Source of the DNA: Rhodospirillaceae bacterium
GTDB lineage: Bacteria; Pseudomonadota; Alphaproteobacteria; Dongiales; Dongiaceae
Direction: 5' to 3'
Length of the DNA stretch: 64,000 nt
NCBI GenBank assembly: GCA_016712715.1
Contig: JADJQM010000003.1
Location: 682,001-746,000, forward strand
This document shows, piece after piece, positions 36,836-44,865 of the stretch. The translations under genes were made by a program, and so were the position numbers. Under the pieces are notes generated by a model. The model saw nothing but the letters and a program-made list of their open reading frames with translations. It did no database searches and was not told the DNA's origin. Each line of letters starts with the position of its first letter. Positions within the stretch are counted from its first letter, which is position 1.

Positions 36836-38027
36836 GTGTTCTCAGCCTCGACGCGGCGGCTCTGGCCACCCTCTTCCCGTTCCATTTCCGCCTCGATTCT
36901 TCGCTCCGCTTCATCGCCGTGTCGCCGGTCCTTGCCCGCCTCATGCCGGACCTCAGGCATGGCGCGGACCTGCTCGATCATTTCCAGATCGAGCGTCCGG
37001 TGCTGCGGCCGAGCTTTGCGACACTCGCCGATTGCCACCGTGTCATGTTCCTGCTGCGCGCAAGGCGCCGGCCCGGTCAGCCGGAACTGCTGCTGCGCGG
37101 CCAGGTGATGGCCTTCCCCGAGGCCGGTGAATTGCTGTTCGTCGGCAATCCGCGCCTGCGCGAGCTGGCCGACATGAAGCAACTCGGCCTCACCATGCGC
37201 GATTTCAGCGTCGATTCGACGCTCACCGATTATCTGATCCTGATCCGCACCCAGCAGACCGCCTTGGCCGAGGCGCAGCGTCTCGCCACCGATCTCGCCC
37301 AGGCGCGCGACGTGGCGCAGATGGCGTCCAACTCGAAATCCGAGTTCCTTGCCAATATGAGCCACGAGCTGCGCACGCCCCTTAACGCCATCCTGGGCTT
37401 CTCCGAAATGATCAGCAACCAATTGGCCGGCCCCATCCCGCCCAGATATCAGGCCTATGCCGCCGACATCCACAAGAGCGGGTGCCTGCTGCTCGCCATC
37501 ATCGACGATGTGCTCGACATGGCGCGCATCGAGGCCGGCTATCACACGCTGGAAGACGATGTGATCGAGGTGGATGACATCGTGCGCGACTGCCTCCACC
37601 TGCTCGAAGCCCGCGCCGAGGAGCGCGAGATCACGCTGGCTTATGCGAGCGACCTGCCCGGCGCAAGGATCCGCGCCGATGGGCGGGCGATGAAGCAGAT
37701 CTGCCTCAACCTTCTCTCCAACGCGGTGAAGTTCAATAAATGGGATGGCAATGTCGACATCCGCTTCACCCGCAACGGCGCCGACCACCTCGCCCTCATC
37801 TTCAGGGATACCGGCCTCGGCATCCCGACCGAGGATCTGCCGCGCCTCTTCCGCCCCTTCCAGCAAGCCGGCGCCACGACGACACGCGCAACTTCGGCGG
37901 GACCGGGTTGGGCCTCTCGATCACACGCACGCTGGTGGAAATGCACGGTGGCCGCATCGAGCTCGCCTCCGAACTCGGCGCCGGCTCGACCTTCACCGTG
38001 CTGCTGCCGGCGGAGCGGTTGGTTTAA
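36832..38027 (+). CDS. HNOBA-domain histidine kinase (H-NOX partner), frameshifted as sequenced
   Basis: GTG start at 36832 overlapping the H-NOX stop. Residues 10-145 resemble the H-NOX-associated (HNOBA) domain of soluble guanylate cyclase: LFPFHFRLDSSLRFI, HFQIERPVLRPSF, LLLRGQVMAFPEAGELLF and NPRLRELADMKQLGLTMRD. A coiled linker leads to the HisKA domain with NMSHELRTPLNAILGF (H178) and a HATPase domain with NLLSNAVKF and DTGLGIP. Near 37873-37884 one base is missing: the G2 box GGTGLGLSITRTLVEMHGG and the C-terminus ELGAGSTFTVLLPAERL are in the next frame, ending at 38027. Without correction the ATP lid is lost. No transmembrane segment; no response regulator adjacent. Ends overlap the next gene, which is convergent. 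Confidence 0.85.
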
Positions 38028-38839
38028 TACGCCCCCACAATCCCCTCGATCACCTTGTTGATCTCATCATGTTTGTGGCCGTACCAGGAGCCGTGGCCCA
38101 TGCCCTCGAGAAGATGAAACTTCGCACCTGGAATGAGGTCCGCCACTTCGGCGCCATCCTGGGGCGGGGCCTGGACATCCTCGGCGAAGCCCAGCACGTG
38201 GCAGGGCACGCGCACTTGCGGCAAGCCTTCACGCTGGTCGAAGCGCAACGATGCATCCCATTGCGGCACCAGTGATTCCTCGTTCGCGCCGCTCTCCATC
38301 CATTCCAGCATGAGGCTTTTCAGTTTCGGCCACAGCACCCGGTCGCCCAAGGCGCGTGCCGGATAGAGCATGGCGGCGTAATGGGTCACCCCCATCATGC
38401 CGTCGAGGCGGCCGCCGGCTTTCCGGAACTCGATCTCGGCCGCCTGATAGTCCCAGCCCCAGCCGGTGCTCCAGGCGCCGGTCCCCATCAACACGGCGAC
38501 GCGGAGGAGCTGCGGATGGTCGATCATGACCTGCTGCGCAATGGCCGCCCCCAGCGAGGTGCCGATGATGGCCACGGGGCCGTTGCAGACAGCTTCGATG
38601 AGGTCGGCCACATCGCCGGCGAAATCCTCGATCGTCCAGGGCATGGCGGCCGTGCAGCGTGTGTCGCCGATGCCGCGATTGTCGAAGACCGTGCTGCGGA
38701 AACCGGCGTCGAAATGCGGCGTCTGGAAGCGGTGCCAGTCTTCGCCGCGCGTGCCGCCGCCGCCCACCCAGACGATATCGGGGCCGGATCCGCTCTGCTG
38801 GTAGAAGATCTCCGCCGCCTTCCCTGTGACATACGGCAT
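38024..38839 (-). CDS. Alpha/beta-hydrolase fold protein
   Basis: A 271-residue protein. The nucleophile elbow GTSLGAA contains the serine (S95), the oxyanion region is WVGGGGTRGEDW, VFDNRGIGDTRC follows, and the catalytic His is in GMGHGSWYG near the C-terminus; the acid is probably the Asp/Glu in LGFAEDVQAP. No signal peptide. I chose ATG 38839, with GGGAG 10 bases upstream, over a TTG seven codons earlier. The family covers esterases, epoxide hydrolases and haloperoxidases, so the substrate cannot be given. It converges with the kinase gene, sharing 4 bases. Confidence 0.83.
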   Translation of the reverse strand: MPYVTGKAAEIFYQQSGSGPDIVWVGGGGTRGEDWHRFQTPHFDAGFRSTVFDNRGIGDTRCTAAMPWTIEDFAGDVADLIEAVCNGPVAIIGTSLGAAIAQQVMIDHPQLLRVAVLMGTGAWSTGWGWDYQAAEIEFRKAGGRLDGMMGVTHYAAMLYPARALGDRVLWPKLKSLMLEWMESGANEESLVPQWDASLRFDQREGLPQVRVPCHVLGFAEDVQAPPQDGAEVADLIPGAKFHLLEGMGHGSWYGHKHDEINKVIEGIVGAY

Positions 38840-38988
38840 GGCGTGTATACTCCCAGGCAATTGATGTAGGGGAAATTTGTTATTTCACATTCGTATAATC
38901 TCGTTAGGATGATCGTCAACCTCGCCCAGGTTGCAGAAGATGGGCTAGAAGGGTCGGCGCAAATGCCTCTCAACGATTCGCGTGATGG

Positions 38989-39563
38989 ATGATGCTGGAG
39001 GTACCTGTCCTGGAAACCGCCCGCCTTTTGCTGCGGGGCCATAAAATCGGGGATTTCGAGGATGCGGCGGCGATGTGGGCCGACCCGCTGGTGACGCGCC
39101 ATATCGGCGGCCGCGCCTTCTCGCGCGAGGAGAGCTGGGCACGACTATTGCGCTATATCGGGCACTGGCAGCTGCTGGGCTATGGCTTCTGGGCCGTCTT
39201 CGAAAAAGCCAGCGGCCGCTTCATCGGCGAAGTGGGCTTCGCCGATTTCAAACGCGATTTCGACGCCCGCAGGATCTGGAGCTCACCGGCCATCATCCGG
39301 AGATCGGCTGGGCGCTGGCCTCGGCCTTTCAGGGCAAGGGCTTCGCCACCGAGGCGGTCCTGGCGGCGCTCGGCTGGGGCGATCGCTTCTTTGCCGACGC
39401 CCGCACTGTCTGCCTCATCGATCCCGACAATCTCCCCTCGCGCCGGGTGGCCGAGAAGGCCGGCTACCGCGCCCTTGGCAGCCTGACCTACAAGGGCAAC
39501 CCCATCGCGCTTTTCGGCCGCGACCGGATTGCCCCTGGCGTGGTCCGGGCGGCCGGTAACTAG
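38989..39563 (+). CDS. GNAT family (RimJ/RimL-type) N-acetyltransferase, frameshifted as sequenced
   Basis: The first frame encodes MMLEVPVLETARLLLRGHKI and FWAVFEKASGRFIGEVGFADFKRD, the N-terminal half of an Acetyltransf_3-type domain. Around the CCC at 39266-39268 the frame shifts; the continuation PQDLELTGHHPEIGWALA, FQGKGFATEAVLAAL (acetyl-CoA loop) and SRRVAEKAGYRALG ends at 39563. A fourth C would restore a protein of about 191 residues. Family members acetylate protein N-termini, antibiotics or small amines; no specific substrate is apparent. It stops 4 bases inside the convergent azoR gene. Confidence 0.8.
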
Positions 39564-40168
39564 GCCGCGAGGGCTGCGATTTCGCTGGCGGCCTTCTGGA
39601 GCGAGGCCGCCTTCTGGTCAGCGCTGATGTTGAGGCCTTCGGCCGCGACGAAGGTGATCTCGCGGATGCCGAGGAAGGTGAACACCGCCTTCAGATGGCT
39701 TTCCTGGTGCTCGAAGGCGTTCATGCCGGAGTCCGGACCATAGAAACCACCGCGCGACAAAGCAAGGAACACTTTCTTCGCGCCGGCGAGGCCCTCCGGC
39801 CCCTTTTCGGTATAGCGGAACGTCTTCCCCGCGACGGCGATGCGGTCGATCCAGGCCTTCAACTGGCTGCTGACGCCGAAATTGTACATCGGCGCGCCGA
39901 TGACGATGGCATCCGCCGCCATGAATTCGGCCAGCACCTCGCCGCCGGTCTTCAGGTCCTGGGCCAGCTCGCCAGTCACTTCCTGCGGGCCCTGCGCCGC
40001 GGCCAGCACCGCGCCCGAGAGATGCGGCAGCGGATGGGCGCCGATATCGCGATAGGTCACCTCGGCACCGGGATGCGTCGCCTTGAGCCTGGCCGCGATT
40101 TCGGCCGAGAGCTGCCGGCTGACCGACGCGCCGCCCAGGATGCTGGAATCGATGTGCAGAATCTTCAT
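39560..40168 (-). CDS. azoR: FMN-dependent NADH:azoreductase / quinone reductase
   Basis: A 202-residue flavodoxin-fold enzyme. N-terminal MKILHIDSSILGGASVSRQL is the FMN phosphate loop, APMYNFGVSSQLKAWIDRI the isoalloxazine-binding segment, and LSRGGFYG the second flavin loop. Such enzymes reduce quinones and azo compounds with NADH and protect against electrophile stress. It is divergent from a LysR regulator with an inverted repeat between them, a common arrangement for inducible azoR. Confidence 0.93.
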   Translation of the reverse strand: MKILHIDSSILGGASVSRQLSAEIAARLKATHPGAEVTYRDIGAHPLPHLSGAVLAAAQGPQEVTGELAQDLKTGGEVLAEFMAADAIVIGAPMYNFGVSSQLKAWIDRIAVAGKTFRYTEKGPEGLAGAKKVFLALSRGGFYGPDSGMNAFEHQESHLKAVFTFLGIREITFVAAEGLNISADQKAASLQKAASEIAALAA

Positions 40169-40257
40169 GTGAAAATTTTCCTTCTTTGCCGATTGATCCG
40201 ATGCATTGAAGGTATGGATGGCGATAATCGGCGATAAGCTGGCTATTTTCCAACGCC

Positions 40258-40277
40258 TTGTTCTATATTTGGAACAA
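40258..40277. promoter_or_regulatory. Inverted repeat between azoR and lysR: candidate operator
   Basis: TTGTTC (40258-40263) and GAACAA (40272-40277) form a perfect 6-bp inverted repeat with an 8-base AT-rich spacer, 16 bases before the LysR start codon and 90 bases before the azoR start. The LysR-type T-N11-A pattern fits. Binding by the adjacent regulator is inferred. Confidence 0.5.
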
Positions 40278-40293
40278 TAAGCCCGAGGACATC

Positions 40294-41217
40294 ATGCGCG
40301 ACCTCAACGACCTCGCCTTTTTCGAAGCCGTCGTGCGCCATCGGGGCTTCGCATCCGCCGCCCGGGCCATGGGCATCCCGAAGTCAAAATTGAGCCGCCA
40401 TGTCACCAGGCTGGAGGCCGAGCTTGGCGTGCGTCTGCTGGAACGCTCGACCCGGCGCTTCGTGGTCACCGAGCTCGGCCAGGAATTTTATCGCCACTGC
40501 CAGGTGGTGATCGCCGAAGCGGAGGCGGCCGATGAAGTGGCGGCGCGCATCCAGGGCGAGCCGCGCGGCCTCGTCCGCGTCAGCATTCCGATGGGTCTGT
40601 CACATGCGCTGAGCCAGAAGCTGCCCGGTTTCCTGAAAGCGCATCCCAAACTGCGCGTGCAATTGCTCATTGCCAATCGCCGCGTCGACATCATCGGCGA
40701 GCGCGTCGATATCGCGCTCCGCATCCGCCGCCGCCTCGACACCGACGCCAACCTCACCATGCGGACCTTCGGCTACAGCGCTAATTTGATCGTCGCCAGC
40801 CCCGATCTGGTGGCAGCTTTCGGCTTGCCCGCGACACTCGATGACCTGCGCAATTTCCCGACGCTCGGCCACGACGAAGAGCCAGGCGATAGCCAATGGG
40901 TTCTTGCCGGCCCGGATGGGATCGAGGAAGCCTTTGCGCATGAGCCGCGCCTCGCCTGTCTCGATTTCAATATCCTGGTCGAGGCGGCGGTGGCCGGCAT
41001 CGGCATCGCCTGCCTGCCGGAGGAAGCCTGCCGCCAGGAACTGGCGACGGGTCATCTGCTGCACATCCTGCCCGATTGGCATGGCGGTCGCGGCATCCGC
41101 CACCTGGTCTTCACCTCGCGCCGCGGCATGCTGCCCTCGGTGCGCGCGGTGATCGATTTCCTGCTGGCAAACGTGCCGGATATGACGGTGGACCGGATCA
41201 ACCAGCCTACGGCGTAA
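40294..41217 (+). CDS. LysR-family transcriptional regulator
   Basis: A 307-residue regulator beginning MRDLNDLAFFEAVVRHRGF at ATG 40294 with GAGGA 6 bases upstream; the frame is open 12 codons earlier without similarity. The winged-helix domain (residues 1-60) shows FASAARAMGIPKSKLSRHV and LEAELGVRLLERSTRRFVVT. The periplasmic-binding-like effector domain follows (about 90-295). Divergent from azoR, which it probably controls. The stop overlaps the convergent rhodanese gene by 11 bases. Confidence 0.92.
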   Translation: MRDLNDLAFFEAVVRHRGFASAARAMGIPKSKLSRHVTRLEAELGVRLLERSTRRFVVTELGQEFYRHCQVVIAEAEAADEVAARIQGEPRGLVRVSIPMGLSHALSQKLPGFLKAHPKLRVQLLIANRRVDIIGERVDIALRIRRRLDTDANLTMRTFGYSANLIVASPDLVAAFGLPATLDDLRNFPTLGHDEEPGDSQWVLAGPDGIEEAFAHEPRLACLDFNILVEAAVAGIGIACLPEEACRQELATGHLLHILPDWHGGRGIRHLVFTSRRGMLPSVRAVIDFLLANVPDMTVDRINQPTA

Positions 41218-41602
41218 CCGTCTCCACCGGCCCCGACGCCGCCTTCCAGGCGCTGAACCCGCCCGAGAGATGCGCCACATGGTCGAGCCCCATATCCTGG
41301 GCAGTCTTGGTCGCCAGCGCCGAGCGCCAGCGGCGGGCGCAATAGAACACGAAGCGCTTGGGTTCGGCGAAGATCGGCTTGTGATAGGGACTCTCGGGAT
41401 CGATCCAGAATTCCAGCATGCCGCGTGGGCAATGGAAGGCGCCGGGGATCTTCCCTTCGCGCGCCAGCTCGCGCGGATCGCGGAGATCGACGAACACCGT
41501 CGCCGGATCTTGCTGACGCGCGATGGCGGCCGAAGGCTCCACTGCCGTGATCGCTGCATTGGCCTCTGCCAGCAAAGCTTTGTAACCCTTGGTGATCGGC
41601 AT
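41207..41602 (-). CDS. Rhodanese-like domain protein
   Basis: A 131-residue single-domain protein. VFVDLRDPRELAREGKIPGA is the CH2A region, and the active-site loop is FYCARRWRSA with the persulfide-forming cysteine C88; LSGGFSAWKA is the conserved end. The start ATG at 41602 is preceded by GGACGAG; an upstream in-frame codon at 41635 is less likely. It may transfer sulfane sulfur; the acceptor is unknown. It lies alone between LysR (convergent) and the VOC gene. Confidence 0.88.
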   Translation of the reverse strand: MPITKGYKALLAEANAAITAVEPSAAIARQQDPATVFVDLRDPRELAREGKIPGAFHCPRGMLEFWIDPESPYHKPIFAEPKRFVFYCARRWRSALATKTAQDMGLDHVAHLSGGFSAWKAASGPVETVTP

Positions 41603-41661
41603 GATGCTCGTCCTGCAGGATGGGTGGGAACCCATCCTGCAGTCCAGGGTCGAGACGTCAA

Positions 41662-42027
41662 CTATTTCCCCATATAGACCGCTTCGACATTATTGCCGTC
41701 GGGATCGGTGAGGAAGGCTGCGAAATAGGTCGGGCTGTAATCGGCGCGCAGCCCCGCCGGCCCGTTATCCACGCCCCCGGCCTTGAGGCCGGCCGCGTGA
41801 AACTTTTCCACCGCTTTGCGATCGGGCGCCGTAAACGCCACATGCGTGCCGGGCCCCTTGGCACCCTTATGCGCATAGAGCCACAGCACGGCGTTGCCGT
41901 CGGGGCCTAGCCCCGCGCCGCTCTCGTCCTGCGAACAGACCTTGGCACCGAGCGGCGCCATCACCGCCTTGTAGAAGGCGACGCTGGCGGCGACATCCCG
42001 CACATGCAAACCCAGATGATCGAACAT
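41662..42027 (-). CDS. VOC (glyoxalase/bleomycin resistance) family protein
   Basis: A 121-residue two-module betaalphabetabetabeta protein starting MFDHLGLHVRDVAASVAFY and ending DPDGNNVEAVYMGK. Likely metal ligands are His in HLGLHV and Glu near the end. The start ATG 42027 has an ideal GGAGGT 5 bases upstream. As sequenced the frame runs in from the upstream AraC gene, giving an apparent 417-residue fusion, but the AraC stop and this SD show that it is a separate gene. It is cotranscribed with the AraC gene. Substrate unknown. Confidence 0.85.
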   Translation of the reverse strand: MFDHLGLHVRDVAASVAFYKAVMAPLGAKVCSQDESGAGLGPDGNAVLWLYAHKGAKGPGTHVAFTAPDRKAVEKFHAAGLKAGGVDNGPAGLRADYSPTYFAAFLTDPDGNNVEAVYMGK

Positions 42028-42055
42028 GGTGACCTCCTTGATTGAGGTCGGGAAA

Positions 42056-42915
42056 CTAGGCCGCGCGGGCCAGTCTTTCTTGGAGGATCTTGCGCTCTTG
42101 GGCCCCATGCCGCTTTGGGCAAGACGGCGGAAGGCGCGCGGCGACATGCCGGCGGCACGGTGGAACGTGCGCACGAAATTGGAAAGGTCACCGAAGCCGA
42201 TCTCGAAGGCGATATCGGTGATGGGCTGGTCGTCTTCCGCCAGCAGCCGCGCCGCCTGGCGCAGGCGCGCACGGATGAGATATTGATGCGGCGTCACGCC
42301 GACGACCTTGGCAAAGAGGCGCAGGAAATGGAATGCACTGAGCCCGGTCTCGCGCCCGGCGGCCGCCAGATCGATCTCCTCCTGGGCATGTTCCTCGATC
42401 CAATGCGCGGCCGCCACGATGCGGCGGCGATCCCTTGCACGGATTTTGCCCAAGCCATGCCGGTCGCCGGCTGCCAGCGAAACGACCTTGGCGACCAGAG
42501 CCAGGCCCGCTTCTTCAAGGGCGACGTTGCTGTCACCGGCCGCGGCCGCCTCGGCCAGGGCACCCAGCACCATCAATTCGGCCCGCGGCGCTACGGCGCC
42601 GCGCTGCCAGCTTTCGGCGTCATCACCCAACGTCTCGACCAGTTCGGGCTTCAGCTTGAAGCAGAGGCACTCGTCGCCGCCATCGTGATGGTCGTGGGTG
42701 CAGGTATATTCGTCACCCGGCCGGCCGATGAGGATCGAACCCGGCACCATGTCGAAATGCCGGCCGCGATTGAGATAGCCGAAACTGCCGCGGCGCACGA
42801 AAGCCACCGAATAGGATTCATGCGCTTCGACAAACGGCCTGTCCTCCGGACCGGCGGTGCACCGGTAGAGGTTCGCGGCGAGGTTCGAGGTGTTGCACAA
42901 GGATGTCAAAAGCAT
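42056..42915 (-). CDS. AraC-family transcriptional regulator (frame lost near its end as sequenced)
   Basis: N-terminal ligand region MLLTSLCNTSNLAANLY with a histidine-rich cupin-like segment CTHDHHDGGDECLCFKL, then two helix-turn-helix units: LAAAGRETGLSAFHFLRLF and ITDIAFEIGFGDLSNFVRTFHRAAG. The family usually ends in an ERKILQERLA-type helix. This helix is present here but in another frame, ending at TAG 42056-42058 (KILQERLARAA then stop). One G is missing at the run near 42100-42106. As sequenced the original frame continues into the VOC gene. Start ATG at 42913-42915. It probably regulates the VOC gene and itself. Confidence 0.83.
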
Positions 42916-42992
42916 GATCCGCCGAGGTTAGAACGGCCGAAGAGCTTCCGGCAAATCACAATCCGGGACTTGGCAAATCTTGCTGTTTGGAG

Positions 42993-43538
42993 TCAGACCG
43001 GTGCCAGGGCGCGGTGCGGTCCACTTGGCAAAGTGACGGTAATGGCATCGCCCGGCCGGACATCGCCACCCTGGATGACCACCGCCATCACACCGGCCTT
43101 CCGGATGAGCGCGCCGGCCGCGTCCTTGTCGAGCACGGCTTCCATGAGGCCCTTTTGGAAACGGTCGATCTGGACGCAGGGATTGCGCAGCCCCGTGATC
43201 TCGACCACCGCCTCCGCCCCCAATTGCAGGCGTGTGGCCTCCGGCAGGGCCAGGAGGTCGATGCCGCGCGTCGTCACATTCTCGCCCATCTCGGCGGGCG
43301 CCACCGTGAAGCCGCGGGCCGCCACGTCGTCGAAGAGTTCCGATTGCAGCAAATGCACCTGCCGCAGATTGGGCTGGGTGGGATCCTTGGCGACGCGGCT
43401 GCGGTGTTGCACCGTCTCGCCCATATGGGCGTCACCCGCGACACCCAATCCCATCAGCAATCGGATCTCGAAGGCCGGTTGTTTGGAAAAATTGTGCCCG
43501 CGCGCGAGGCTGACGCCGATGACGGTGGCAGCACTCAC
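42993..43538 (-). CDS. MOSC domain protein
   Basis: A 181-residue protein with the MOSC fold motifs GLGVAGDAHMGETVQHRSR near residue 30, LLQSELFDDVAARG, MGENVTTRGIDL, and the conserved cysteine in GLRNPCVQIDRF, followed by GVMAVVIQGGDVRPGD. MOSC domains bind molybdenum cofactor or carry sulfur. The start is a GTG at 43536-43538 overlapping the prfB stop as GTGA, so it is translated from the prfB message. The substrate is unknown. Confidence 0.88.
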   Translation of the reverse strand: MSAATVIGVSLARGHNFSKQPAFEIRLLMGLGVAGDAHMGETVQHRSRVAKDPTQPNLRQVHLLQSELFDDVAARGFTVAPAEMGENVTTRGIDLLALPEATRLQLGAEAVVEITGLRNPCVQIDRFQKGLMEAVLDKDAAGALIRKAGVMAVVIQGGDVRPGDAITVTLPSGPHRALAPV

Positions 43539-44663
43539 GCCTTGGCGCCTTCCTCTTCCTCGCCCCCATGCACCTTGGCCGCGAGCGAGGCCGACAGGAA
43601 AAGATCGATGTCGCCATCGAGCACACCCTGGCTGTCGCTGGTCTCGGCGCCCGTGCGCAGGTCCTTGATCATCTGATAGGGCTGCAGCACATAGGAGCGG
43701 ATCTGGTGACCCCAGCCGATATCGGTCTTGGCATCGGCCACGGCCTGCGCCTTTTCCTCACGGATCCTGAGTTCGCGCTCATAGAGCCGCGCTTTCAGCA
43801 TATCCATCGCCATGGCGCGGTTGCGGTGCTGCGACCGGTCGGCCTGGCACGAGACCACGATGCCCGTGGGCTCGTGGGTGATGCGGATGGCGCTGTCGGT
43901 CTTGTTGATGTGCTGGCCGCCCGCACCCGAGGCGCGGAACGTATCGACCCGCAGATCCTTGTCGAGGATCTCGATGTTGATGTTGTCGTCTATCACCGGA
44001 TAGACCCAGACCGAGCTGAAGGACGTATGCCGCCGCGCGTTGGAATCGAAGGGCGAGATGCGCACCAGCCGATGGACGCCGCTTTCCGATTTCAGCCAGC
44101 CATAGGCATTGGGGCCCTTGATCTCGATGGTCGCCGATTTCAGGCCCGCTTCTTCGCCGGCACTTTCTTCCAGCCACTCGACCTTGTAGCCATGCTGTTC
44201 GGCCCAGCGCGTGTACATGCGCAGGAGAATCTGCGCCCAGTCCTGCGCCTCGGTGCCGCCGGCCCCGGCATGGACTTCGAGATAACAATCGTTCTGGTCG
44301 GCTTCGCCCGAGAGCAGGCTTTCAAGTTCGCGCTGCCCGGCCTTGGCCTTCAATTCCTTGATCAGCTTTTCGGCTTCGTCGACCGAGGCTTCGTCGCCTT
44401 CCATCTCGCCGAGCTCCGCGAGCGTCAGCGCATCCTCAAGCTCGCGCTCCAGCGCCTTGTAGCCGTCCATGGAACTCTGCAGATGGGTGCGCTCGCGCAT
44501 CACCTTCTGCGCCTTCTCAGGCTTGTCCCAGAGTGTCGGATCTTCGGATAGGGCGTTCAGTTCGTCGAGACGACGCAGGGCGTTGTCCCAGTCAAAGATG
44601 CCTCCTCAGCAGGGCCAGGGAAGATCGGATCTCCCCCGCCGCCGCCTCGATCTCAGCGCGCAT
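43535..44663 (-). CDS. prfB: Peptide chain release factor 2 (RF2) with programmed +1 frameshift
   Basis: RF2 terminates translation at UGA and UAA. The zero frame starts at ATG 44661-44663 (MRAEIEAAAGEIRSSLALL RRHL) and runs into TGA 44592-44594 after 23 codons. A +1 shift at CTT-TGA-C gives D and continues WDNALRRLDELNALSEDP to the stop at 43535, in total 375 residues. The upstream AGGAGG, one codon before CTT, is the classical stimulator, so this is autoregulatory, not an error. Downstream are SPFDSNARR (the stop-codon SPF motif) and GAGGQHINKTDSA with the catalytic GGQ. The first 23 residues and the skipped base are easily missed because the main frame only opens at 44503. Followed by a GTGA overlap with the MOSC gene. 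Confidence 0.97.
44591..44606 (-). promoter_or_regulatory. prfB programmed +1 frameshift signal
   Basis: Minus strand AGGAGG-CAT-CTT-TGA-C: internal Shine-Dalgarno-like hexamer (complement of 44601-44606), slippery CTT and in-frame TGA (complement of 44592-44594) followed by C. This matches the known RF2 autoregulatory element: low RF2 stalls termination at UGA and promotes slipping. Confidence 0.97.
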
Positions 44664-44754
44664 GTTCTTGGCCTTTGGATTGCTTCAGTGTCGAATTCGG
44701 GCCGGAACATGCCCATTGCGGCGGGTGACGTCAACCACCAGCGCCGCGGGGCAC

Positions 44755-44858
44755 CGCCCCTCACCCCAACCCCTCTCCCCAGAGGGGCGAGGGACTCTGG
44801 GGCGCGCCATCAGCTCCCTCGCCCCGCACTTGCGGGGAGAGGGTGGGGGTGAGGGGCG
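44755..44858. repeat. Nested GC-rich inverted repeat (REP/MITE-like)
   Basis: Outer arms CGCCCCTCACCCC...TCTCCCC (44755-44780) and GGGGAGA...GGGGTGAGGGGCG (44834-44858) are complementary, and inside them GGGGCGAGGGA pairs with TCCCTCGCCCC. The result is a cruciform of about 104 bp in the gap between prfB and mrcA. Similar CCCTCACCCC...CCTCTCCCC palindromes are dispersed in many proteobacterial genomes. It could also act as a terminator for mrcA, although no T-tract is present. Confidence 0.7.
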
Positions 44859-44865
44859 TTTACTC

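Noticed and set aside
38894..38899. TATAAT in the gap before the GNAT gene
   Set aside because: No acceptable -35 at 16-18 bases; AT-rich context makes a chance match likely.
41662..42915. A novel AraC-VOC fusion protein
   Set aside because: The AraC tail and stop are in the neighbouring frame and the VOC gene has its own ribosome binding site; a one-base deletion explains the fusion.
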